Of a stretch of DNA of 64,000 nt, positions 46,741 to 57,480 are shown one piece after another (the first letter of the stretch is position 1; each line of letters begins with the position of its first letter). The notes under the pieces are model-generated. The model did no database searches. It saw nothing but the letters and a program-made list of their open reading frames with translations, and was not told the origin of the DNA. This DNA comes from Stromatinia cepivora. Taxonomy: Eukaryota; Ascomycota; Leotiomycetes; Helotiales; Sclerotiniaceae. The DNA lies in NCBI GenBank assembly GCA_014898415.1, contig RCTD01000015.1:744001-808000 (forward strand). Direction: 5' to 3'. A program made the position numbers and the translations under genes.

Positions 46741-48281
46741 ATACACTGAATATAAAATTATAATAAAATGGATTTGGAAATGTAATATATATTGTGAAAG
46801 AGGTAGGTCGAGATACATGCGTCCCGATAGCACGCTGCAAAGGGAAATGGGAATTGGAATTGATCAGATTATATTGTAAAGGCTTCAAATAGTAAAACTA
46901 GTAGATTTAGATAATGGTTTAAATTATATATAAATGGGGTACAAAAAGATTAATAGAAAAACGATTGATTTCTTTCGAGAGGGGAATAGAGTCTTCTTTT
47001 ATATTTAATTATAAAGAGTTATATAATTATATGACTACGAACTAGTTACGTGTTAGGCCTTGATATCCCAATTTTCTCACAATATTAATGATAAAGGGGA
47101 TAGAAGATGAAATAGAAAAATAGAATAAATGAATATGAAATTATAGATGAAATAGAATTGAAAATGTAATGTATATTAGTTTATGGGATTTAGTGTGAAA
47201 TGTGTGACGTGTATGTATAGATTCTGAATTGGACTTTTTGGAGGTGTATATGGAATGTAGATGGATATGGATGTGGATAGGAGATGAGATGGGGAGGTAA
47301 GATGGGGGTACTTGAAGTGATTAAAACGAAGGGAGAAATTGATGTATATTTTGTTTTGTTTGTTTGATGAAAGAGATATAGATAAATAACGAAGGTGGGG
47401 AATAACGGGTGAAGGATCAATATTGGATGGTAAGATAGTAGGAAAGTGGGATGGGATGGAGATTGGGATAGTAAGATGTATAAGTATAACAAGAGAAAGG
47501 AGAGTCGAGTAGGAAGCAGTAGGGAGTATTAGATAATGATAAGTGATGATAGATGAAGATGAAATGATTGATTATATTTAGAAGACATACATATCGATAT
47601 TATATTGAATACAATATGATATTGGGACATGAAAACTTTTCCTAGAATGAAAAATGAACAACTTGTATGTAAGATTAGTTGCGTTTTTACTTATACCTTC
47701 GAGAATAGTTCTTAGTACATATATACCAATGAGCCTGTCTTGCTTCTGATGAGATGGCATAAGGCTAGATACCTAGATAGATGAGAAAGTGAAGATGGAG
47801 AAAATATTGGGTGTAAGGATGTATAGTGTGTGACGGTTTCTAATTCGCTGGTAGTGGATGGATTCAGGTACGGACTTTCTGATAATGAGATTTGATGTAT
47901 CTCATCTATAACAAATCACAATGTTAATGTTTTAACGGGTGGAATCAACTTTAGAGATTGTTTCACTATACATACAATATTTGGGACGTTGGAGCGATTT
48001 TACTGTGAATGCATGGAATAGCACGATCATCTGATTTCATGATGGATATTGGGTGAGTAGGTGCCATTCTGATATTGACTCAAATTATGCAAAAAAAGTT
48101 TAATGCTAATCTTTTTGGGTATCTAAACTTGATGCTTGAGAGCTTCGGAAAGGAAAAAAAAAACTATAATCCCCATCTGCTCACTCTTGTAGTATTGCCT
48201 CCATAGATATCTCTCCATGAATTCAAGGTATATGAAAAAAATGTAACTCCGTCCGCTTCATATAAATAGCACCAGCATACC
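46741..48281. other. AT-rich intergenic region
   Basis: About 1.5 kb, mostly AT-rich; no gene supported. Frames at 47190-47760 on the minus strand lack motifs. Confidence 0.5.
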
Positions 48282-50227
48282 TCAAGCTGTACTCTTGCGC
48301 AATTCCTCAACCTCCCTCTTCAAAGCATCCCTCTCCAACTTAAGAACCTCATTTTTCAATCTCGCAACCTCATCCTTCAGACCTGCAACTTCATCTTTAT
48401 TAACTGAAGCACCATGCTCAACTCCCGAAACTCTTTCCCATCCAAGTCCTGTAAGTTGTTTTTCATGATGATCAACTTGCTCCGAGAGTCTAATAACCAC
48501 ATCAACCAATTTCACATTTCGAAGTGCATGTTCTTCTCTTAATCTTGAGGCCTTGTCAGCTTGATTCTGAGCTTGGGCTCTCAATAGTCCAACTGTTTCA
48601 AGTAAGGATGCGATTTGTTGGGTTTGGTCAGAAGCCTGGATTTTGAGTACTGTGATACTCTCGCGATTCTCCCGAATCACGTTCTGCATACCGGCTACCT
48701 GCTCGTTCATGTCGTTCATGTGTTCCACGATATTCAATGGTTCGTCGACATCCCGGTCGTTTAAGTTGGATAAGTAGCCCTCCAAGCCATTTGAGCTATC
48801 TGAGTCATTATCTGCCGAGCCCTCGATGGAAGGCACTGGAGCTTCCTCAGTAAGAGTAACTGAATCAGTGTCTGAACAGTTGGCGAAATCTTCTTCTTGA
48901 AGATCGGAAGCAGGATTATTGAATATTGAATGTACGTCCTTGTTGCCAACGGAACCCTCCACCCTATAAGGAGGATGAGTACTAGAAGACATATTAGGAG
49001 GCCCTGAGATGTGATTCTCAACAACATTGAGATCTACAGAGATGCCACGACCTCCAATAGGAAAAACAGGGTCCCGAGAGAATATGGACGGAGACCGAAT
49101 GTCAAAAAGATTGAGGCGACTAGGGCTATGTATATGACGGGGCTCCATGAGAAGACCGGAGTCTGGACCGAATATGGATGGTGCGAAGTCAAAAAGACCA
49201 CCACGACTATGGTTATACATATGACCACGCTCTATGGGAAGAGCAGAGCTTTGACCGAATAAGGAATTCTGTGGAGGTTGTTTTTGGCTTTCAGCATCGT
49301 CACCAGCAACAGCAGGAGTCATTATGGACTCCCATGGAAATTGTCTCTTGTTTCGAACACTTTCTGCAGAAGCAGGTACTCTTGGTGGTGGTGGTGGTGG
49401 TGGTGGTGGTGGTGATGTGTTGTAGAGGTCATTCTTGTATCCGTTTGGTGAAGCACTTGAAATTTGCGCCTTGGCATCTTCATCGAGTCGTGAAACGCTC
49501 TTCAGTTGAGCGAATCTTCTCTCACTGCTAGCCTCCATTTGTGGGGCATGTGCCTTGTCTAGACGTGCTATTTCTGCTGGAGAAAGACGGGCTGCAATGA
49601 CACTAAATCGAGATTGCTGTGATGCTGCTACATCATATCTCTGATAAGAACCATTCGCTTGTCTCTTCGAAGGCGGTAAATAATCTTCTTCGTCGTCAGA
49701 TAATCGCTTTCTGCTAGGGCTCTTCGCGTTTAGAGAGGTATTCTTGGTGCCGTTCATGCTCTGTAATACCTCGAGAATTTCGTTTCGAATGTGGGGCTCC
49801 ACTCCTTGTGGTTGTTCTGGATAAGGGGTATAGATTTCTCGGTCTTCTTTATCCAAATGTTGAGCTTCAGGAGAAGGAAAGCCGGCAAGAGAAGGAGAAC
49901 GTTCCCAAATGTTCGGGCTTGCAGGCTGATATTCCGGCGAGGAACAACGCGTTCGCTGCTGAGGGTCTAAAGTCGTCGTAGTTGAAACTGGCTGATCTGC
50001 AGCTAAGGGTGGATGCCATGGCCAAGAGTGAACTCCTCTTACTGTGTGAGATGAACCTGGAGTTCTTAGATCAAAGAGCTTTGCACTGTTAGTTTCAACT
50101 GCATATTAAATATAAATTGAGGGAAACTTACGTTTCGTTCTGAACGGTAATCTTGTCTGTCTTCAAAATAATTTCTATCGCCGAGGATTAGGCTTCTTTC
50201 TGAAAAGTCACTATTTCTTGACGCCAT
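48282..50227 (-). CDS. Coiled-coil protein of unknown function
   Basis: Two exons, 50132-50227 and 48282-50078, joined across a 53-nt intron (GTAAGT...ACTAAC...AAAG), give 630 residues. The first exon supplies the ATG and 32 residues; exon 2 alone has no upstream Met. The N-terminal 150 residues are Pro/Ser/Gln-rich and look disordered. A bipartite basic cluster (SRKRLSDDEEDYLPPSKR, about 154-171) could be a nuclear signal. A ten-proline run (about 255-264) comes from a GGT microsatellite. From about 470 to the end (TAG-like -STA) there are long heptad helices with many Glu, Lys and Leu, predicting a parallel coiled coil. I recognise no family. The layout would fit a scaffold or nuclear protein, but that is only inference. 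Confidence 0.75.
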
Positions 50228-52045
50228 TTTTCGATTTCTGTAGGGGATATTATCAGCTTTGCGGCACCAGAAATAAATAGAAGATTTATCTTGCAAAACA
50301 GTAAAAAAAAAAGTTGTAGCTTTTGCAACCGGATGGTGTTAGACAGGATATTTCCGATTAAAAAGAAAGGAATATTGGTTTTAATTTAGGTGCAAAAGTC
50401 CTGTAGTATCTTGAATTTGCTGGTGGTTTGAAACCAGGAGGGAAGAGTATCGAAGTGGGAAGATAAGACTTACAAGAATAGAACTTGTGTATGGTTGAAG
50501 AAATTAAGATGTTTTGTTTTTGGTAGAAGTTGTTATGTGGAAGTAGTTTTGGTGTGGAATAGGTTGAGTGTTGAAGATATTTTTGTAAAAGAGGTTGTTG
50601 AAAAAGAGAAGTGGATGACGTTCAGGAAACGCAAAACTGAGATACCTCCACTAGCGCGAAATTTCCAAATTCGCTTGATTGAGTATGAAGGATTGTATGA
50701 GTCAAAGAAGTGAATTGGCTGGGGTGTAAAGTTTTGTATGAAAATGTCGGAAGTCGATATTGATAGTGTGTCTGTGATGTTATTGAGAGTTGTTGTGATT
50801 CTTAGGAACCAGTGGACAAGATGGGGGATTTTATAGAAATTTACCAGATAGCAATACAGTCGTTAGACGCTAACATTCTCTAGCGTTGCTAGCGTTAATA
50901 GCGCCGTAGCATGGAGAATTATTCACAACACGGCGGTGATATTCTGTACGGTTCTCATACTGCTACGTATCCACTCGGTTAGTAGGAAACCATAGACACA
51001 CACTTCATGGCAAACACACCCGATCCTTGGATTTCTTGTAAACCAAAAAGACCGGAGATATTGATATTCTTATTGACGTTTGCCTTGCTATGATAGAAAC
51101 GATGTATGTTTTGTGTAGAATAGTCCGAGTTGCAACCCAGCGAGGATTTGCAGTATGTGGTCTATAGCTACTGTGAATTTCTGAATGCGCCTAGACTTCG
51201 AATCATTTTGATCTACTTCGAATTCCGCGTCCAACAGGACACTAGGAACATCCAGTCATGAGTAAAGCATCAGCCGTCCTCCAATATTGAATGAGTTCAA
51301 GAAGCCAGAAGTTGCGGTGGCACACTATCGATGAAATAAACCACACTCCAAAAAAACACATTTTTAACTAAATCAACTAATCATTATTTTGAGTTGAGAT
51401 CTTGGCCAATGCAATCATGGCCTTTTGATTTACTAAATCAAATAGAATTATATTCAAAATCATTATGAACAATGTTGTTGTGTAGAAATCATCAAGACAC
51501 AGGTGTGAATGTCAAATCAGCTTGCAGTCACTCAATAAGATGATCTTCATGTGTTGTACATGTTATATTCAATATTTGTTGCATATTTGATGCGCAGGGT
51601 GCTTACTTTCGAATGCCCAGCCAAACAGCCTCCAAGATATATGCAGGCCAATTCCCCAACTACCTGAGATAGCGAATTTGTCGTATTCGACGATTGTAAC
51701 TCTCGCTCCGTCATCTTTTGACAATTTGGAGTATTGCTGGGAGGGGCATTCCCCGAAACTCTGGTGGTATAGCCCGGTTTAAGATTTGGGCCTCCAAAGT
51801 TTTCCCCAATATTTTTCTTTTTAATATTGGTAGAGGTAAAATATACCTAAAGACAATAGCTCCTTCAAATGCTTCAAATAGGTTGAACTTGACCCAACCC
51901 AGCCCTTCCTAAAACCGTGCCGAAAATAGCACCAAGAATAACGCTAACTCCCAAAATACCTAGTTAATCCTGTAACCTCAATCCATAATTACCAAACCAG
52001 ATCACCCATCCCTAGATTTATTATTCAAACCACCCACCCCTAGAT
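50228..52045. other. Intergenic, no supported gene
   Basis: About 1.8 kb. A plus-strand frame at 50495-50713 has no motif. At 51985-52050 a short direct repeat (CCCTAGATTTA, twice) borders the helicase pseudogene. Confidence 0.4.
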
Positions 52046-55000
52046 TTACCCACATACACCAACAACTTCGCACGACAATTGATCAATCGATGTCGCCAAC
52101 CAAATTTTTAGAAAGGTATCTCCCTCCTGATGCCCTTTGCATAAAAAGAAAACTGCCTCAACCGTTTCCCCCCAAACGCCGATGCGGCGGGAACGACCGA
52201 TGGCCTGGAACATCTCGTCTTGCGTCCATGGTACATTGAATAGGATAAAATGATTCGCGGCCTGGGTGTTATAATCAACACCAACTAAATTGATTTAAGA
52301 AACAGAAATGTTTGCTTCTCTTGCATCTTTTCGTTGTTTGGACTTGTTTTTCTATTATCTGGAGGTGCTTCCTCTAGATTAAACGCAGCAATGAGCTCCC
52401 TTCGAGTAGATGGATCTTGAGCACCATAAACGACAAGGCACCCTGAACTTGGGTGAAACAGAACCAAAAACTATTATTGTATTGGGGTTGATAATCTTTT
52501 GAAGTAAAAAATAGGAGAGAACATACTAATTGAATAAGCGCAACGGTAAACGGGTCAGCACATGCAATAAACATTTTTTCTGGTTTTGCTTCATTTTGGC
52601 CCTCTATCTCAAGATCTTCTGCAACTATTTCTGCTTCTTCCCTACTAATTAACCTTCGTCTTGATTGCGGCGTGGGTGGAGGGAGCTTTGAGGAAGAACT
52701 TCAACATCAGAGTCCAGGTCAGAGTCCGAAGCGATGTAATTCTCAGTGTTGTTAAGGTGTTCTTTAAGGATTTGATAACGAGCCTGCAAACTTTTTTTGG
52801 TTATTGGCTTCCAGCTTTTCAATCTCAGCACAAAGGAGTTGAATTTTGCTGTCTCTGTAAATTTCCTCGAGGTAGGGGCCAAACCACAATTTATTCACCT
52901 CCTTCCCAGAACTCAATTCTCAAACATTGTGTTGATTTAGATATTCAACATTGAGGTCAACCGCCTGGCCATCTTTACCTGCCTTAGCAATTACCGCCGC
53001 GAACCTAAAGAAATTAGCACAGAGCTTATATGCTCTAAAGTTGAAGTTAGATCGAAGCGCAGGTGTAGCAACTCTCATTTACGCTTTGTCTTTTTGGAGA
53101 ACTCCATCTTGAGCGAGTCTTTGGCCTGATTTGCGATGTACCTGATCTCAACCGCTTGCTCTTTTAAAACGCGCAAATTCACTCGGCGCTGCTTAAGCTC
53201 AGGTACTTCCACAGTTGTTCGGTCTAGCCACAATGAATCTTCCCGGCGCCGAATCCTGAGCTTTTTCCCGAAGGTAACTTGTTCAATACTAAAGGCCAAG
53301 AGCTGATCCATGATATTCTTTCCGGCAAGGGATATTTCACTAGAGCTCCCACTATTGTTCGAGCTATCTGATTTGTCTGAATTATCTCAACCAATATTTT
53401 CTTGGAAGCGCTCTAGCATTGCTGTAGCATCAGTCTCGTCATGGTCCGATTCTTTGAGGCGTTTGGTAGTTTCGGCAGTTATCTTTTTAAAACCTGTATG
53501 GAGTTCATCCAATTCTTTTGAAGTTACTCCTGTGTACCAAGAATAACCGCTCGAATCTGGAGCAGAGAGAATAACACTGAGGTTTTTGGGCCCAGTGGTG
53601 ATTGGAGTTCCTGAAAGCCCAAAGAAATAAGGCGTTTTAGCGAGTTTGCCCCGGTAAGAACGTGCAGCACAGTATAGTCGATGGGTGATTAACTGTATTC
53701 TTTTTTGAAAAATCAATCCAAATTGTAAATAATAGGTTGAGGAAATCATAATTTGATAACTGTTTATTGGTGATTCAAAAAAATACTTATCAAAAACTAT
53801 AAATATCTACAATTAATTGTAGAAATTTTTAGGAATAGTTTTATATTCTGAAATTTGGGAATAATCTTAAATTTTGATCGGATTCTATAGCGAATCTTAA
53901 TATTAAACAAAAAAGATAAAAAGAAAATAGATTATACTTATATTTTATATATATTTCGTATATAAAAATCAAACAAAATAAAAAGACTTTTAATTTCGAT
54001 ATCCTTACTTAATTTGTAAAATGATTCTTTCCTTAATAAAACAAAATCAATAATTAACAAATAAATAACTATAATATATATATTTGGATCATTCAAATTA
54101 TGATTTACCGAATTTAAAATCCGTAATCAATTCATAATTGGTGGGTAAGCGAAATTTCGAACCCAATCTGCTTATAATTATGGTTAACTATACCCAATCT
54201 ATGTACCCAAATCACCCATCGATTATACTAGTGCAGCATCCATTTGGTCCTTGAAATATTTGGGAACAACAATGTTAGTATTTCGCACCTTGTGGTATTC
54301 GTCCCACGCCATAAAACCCCAATTTGCGCCGTCGTGCTTCTCTGTTGAGAAACTAAAATGTTTCACAATATTCGGTGGAGGGTAATTCACGATTGATTCA
54401 GTCGCTGCAACCAAAACAATAAATCGAAAGCAAACGTTGATAGGACAAGAAGACATTTTGTCAATGACATTCTCCATTTTGTTACTAACCTGGCAAGAAT
54501 ACCTTTCTTTCGTTCTGCGCCGTGCTCAGGAAAAAACCATGATGCGGCGATCTTCCCATCTATCTTCCAGAGGAGTAAAGAGCCAATTGAGAGTGCCACT
54601 GATTCAAGGTTCCTCGCAACACAGCTGCAAAGAAAGGGGCATTGTACAAATGCTTAGCAAGAAGCTTTGGAATGCTTTTCGGTGTGCAAGGGCATTGAAC
54701 ACTAAACAGATCCGCTGAAGGGCAAACAGCCGGGCTATCTTTCAAAAGGTTTTTTTGGGGGATATTCTTCTAAGTGAGTTTTCGCAAATTGAAGCTCAGT
54801 TAAAACGTGGCAACACAAAAAGAACTCGATTGTTTTCCCCAACCCAACGTCATCACCGTTGATACCACCAGGGCAGCCTCGAATTGTTTGGCAGCGCGTC
54901 CAGAACACTCCATGCGCTTGATAAAACTTAGGGTAATAATCGGGGTTAGTTCCAGCAAGCTGAATTGTCTCTGGCCTTTGTTCCATGGGGAGCGAGGAGG

Positions 55001-55690
55001 TCAAGTTTGAAAAATGACAAAAAACTAGCCCAACCGAAACGACTTTTTCCTTCGTAAAGTTCGGGTGTTTGAGTTTCAATAGGGTAGTTTTTTGCCCTGA
55101 GTAGATTTTGAGTCCAAAAAGACGACGAAGCTACCTAATTTCTAACTTACTTGAGAGTGAGTCTCTCAAATGCATCTTCAGCATGCTCATCATCACCACC
55201 ACCGCTACTCTTAATGTTGCTGGGGCGTGAGAGCCTCGCTAGCTTTTGTGGCGGGGGAGTAAGGTTAGTGCTACTCTTCCTCTGCAAAGTTGTGTTGAGT
55301 TCGGGTGTTGTTGAAGGTTGGGAAGTTTCGAGGATTAGGGTTTGTTGATGAAGAAGAGAGGGTGGTTTCTGGGTTTGAGTGGTTGCTCCAGTAGCTTTTG
55401 TTGTAGCGCTGTTTGAGGCAATATCGCAGGTCCCCCAGAAGTGCTGCCAGCGGGTAGTGGATTCAGGCTGGGCGCTGGAAGTTGCGAGTTGTTGTTTGAA
55501 GTAACAGGTGCATTTTGGCTGGAAGAAGAAAAAGCTTTGTGGAATTCTCGAATTCTCGAATTTCGAAGAACAGGCTTGTATTTGCTTCGGGGTCCTTTTT
55601 TATTGCTTTTTCGATTTGTTTGAGTATTACTCGAATAAGGCCGACCTCTGCTGGTTTGTTGGAATCGGTATTATCCAAGAAAGTGCGGTA
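52046..55690 (-). pseudogene. SNF2-type helicase, broken and split by a MITE
   Basis: Reading from 55690 down, the order of helicase motifs is intact: ATP-binding GDDVGLGKT (near 54831-54857), DEAD-like WDEYHKVRN (near 54292), FGLSGTP (near 53603-53617), VVYGAQDPSTRRELIAAFN (near 52400) and motif VI QAIGRSRRIG (near 52185-52215). This is the SWI2/SNF2 family, which uses ATP to move along DNA. The gene is dead in several ways: a frame change near 55400, a stop after YSSGR near 54560, the 561-bp element at 53670, an in-frame TGA at 53387, a frame change near 53070 and another TGA near 52918. Some gaps could be introns, so the lesion count is approximate. The N-terminal part is Ser/Thr/Pro/Gln-rich; the start is not found. 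It sits in an accessory-type region next to a Crinkler-like gene. Confidence 0.85.
53670..54230 (-). mobile_element. Non-autonomous TIR element, hAT-like MITE, copy 2
   Basis: A 561-bp AT-rich element, inverted relative to copy 1 at 3250 and alignable over its full length. Left end CAGTATAGTCGATGGGTGAT and complement of the right end TAGTATAATCGATGGGTGAT; the two differences are transitions. A perfect 8-bp target duplication, GTGCAGCA, lies at 53662-53669 and 54231-54238. The insertion is between helicase motifs II and III, and the helicase frame is continuous across the empty site. No coding capacity is visible. Confidence 0.93.
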
Positions 55691-56616
55691 GGTATAGAGT
55701 AAAATGATTAAGAGCTATTTCAGCTGTAGAAAAAGTAATTACAGTTGGTTTTTCTTATTGCTGCTTGTTGAGGAAAAAGTAATGGTAATTGTAGGGCTAC
55801 CTCTTGTCATAGGGGCGGTTGAGGTTTATCTAGAATTGTAGGAATAGCTAGACAAGGCTAAAAGGCTTGTTGAAATGGATGCGCTTAGCCTAATTTGTTA
55901 CTAGCGCTTCAACTTTTCGGCAGTGGCTGTGTTGAAGAACAGCAAATAATTGAGGCCAAGAATAATTAAGTCATTGTCGCTATTCTCAAATGCCAGTATC
56001 ATTAAATGGCTTTTAAGTGCTTATTTTGTCTTAAGAAGATGGATACTTTAAAGGGTTTAAATAGACATGAAGGAGATTGCGGATGGCGTGTTAAAATGGA
56101 GCAAGAATTGGAGAGGAAAATGAGGGGGAGAGGATGATATTCTAAACGGACAAAATCTTGTTATGCTTTGACATCACAAGCTTTGGAACATATGGAGCAG
56201 CAACAACCTCTTCCTCAAGAGCTTGTATCCTCACATGTGAGAGCAAGAGAAACACCGACTCCCACTTGGCAATCGATGACGACCAAAAGTTTTAAGAATG
56301 AAACTGGAAAGCCTGTGGCAACTGCTGTTAGGTAACTACATATCCCTGTTGATACATACGAGGTGATCCTCCTCCTCGCAATCCCCTTTCTCATGCCTCA
56401 AGAGTTCGTAAGTTCACGTGCTCTCTTCCGTCCATGACCAGGCATGTATTAGACGTGCGATGCTTATACGATGGCCATGGTGAATAATGGTGGGTCATAT
56501 GCTATACTACATGAATCGATTCCAACAACAATGATATTGTTATTAACCTAACAATAAAAAAGCCATAATTTCTATTTCTTCTTACTTTCCACTTCCTCCT
56601 CTTTGAAATATCTGGA
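55691..56616. other. Gap between helicase pseudogene and Crinkler-like gene
   Basis: About 900 bases. A plus-strand frame ending near 56337 (about 65 codons, including MEQQQPLPQELVSSHVRAR) looks coding-like but has no recognisable family or start; it may be a relic. Confidence 0.35.
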
Positions 56617-56664
56617 TCATCTCTGACCAAGTTGTAGTTGCAATTGAATTATTTTTCTTTCCAT

Positions 56665-57480
56665 CTCTTGTTTCTCTTGCATCTCTTACTGCATCTCCCG
56701 ACTCTCCTGCTCCTTTCGTTCTATCTCTTACTGCATCTCCCGACTCTCCTGCTCCTTTCGTTCTATCGCTTGCTGCATCGCTTGCTGTATCTCTTGCTCC
56801 TTTCGTTCTATCGCTTGCTGCATCGCTTGCTGCATCTCTTGCTCCTTTCGTTCTATTGTTTGTTGCATCGTTTGCTGCATCGCTTGCTGCATCGTTTGCT
56901 GCATCTCTTGCTCCTTTCGTTCTATTGCTTGCTGCATCGCTTGCTGCATCTCTTGCTCCTTTCGTTCTATTGTTTGCTGCATCGCTTGCTGCATCTCTTG
57001 CTCCTTTCGTTCCATCGCTTGCTGCATCGCTTGCTGCATCGCTTGCTGCATCGTTTGCTGCATCGCTTGCTCCATCGCTTGCTGCATCGCTTGCTGCATC
57101 GCTTGCTGCATCTCCCGACTCTCCTGATCCTTTCGTTCCATCGCTTGCTGCATCTCTTGCTCCTTTCGTTCCATCGCTTGCTGTATCTCTTGCTCCTTTC
57201 GTTCCATCATTTGCTGCATCGCTTGCTGCATCTCTTGCTCCTTTCGTTCCATCGTTTGCTGCATCGCTTGCTCCATCGCTTGCTGCATCGCTTGCTGCAT
57301 CGCTTGCTGCATCTCCCGACTCTCCTGATCCTTTCGTTCCATCGCTTGCTGCATCTCTTGCTCCTTTCGTTCCATCATTTGCTGCATCGCTTGCTGCATC
57401 TCTTGCTCCTTTCGTTCCATCGCTTGCTGCATCGCTTGCTGCATCTTCCGACTCTCCTGCTCCTTTTGTTGCATCCGTTG
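56665..57480. repeat. Coding tandem repeat array of the Crinkler-like gene
   Basis: About 800 bases of imperfect 15-bp and 45-bp units (on the plus strand TTGCTGCATCGCTTGCTGCA and relatives) encode the coiled-coil tail. A higher-order duplication of about 240 bases is visible between 57000-57190 and 57240-57430. Opposite-strand frames are also open across it, but these are shadows of the repeat. Confidence 0.9.

Noticed and set aside
46398..46888. Overlapping open frames on both strands through the GC-rich island
   Set aside because: Lack of stops follows from GC composition. Products are low-complexity Arg/Gly/Glu or Pro/Leu/Ser and no gene structure is present.
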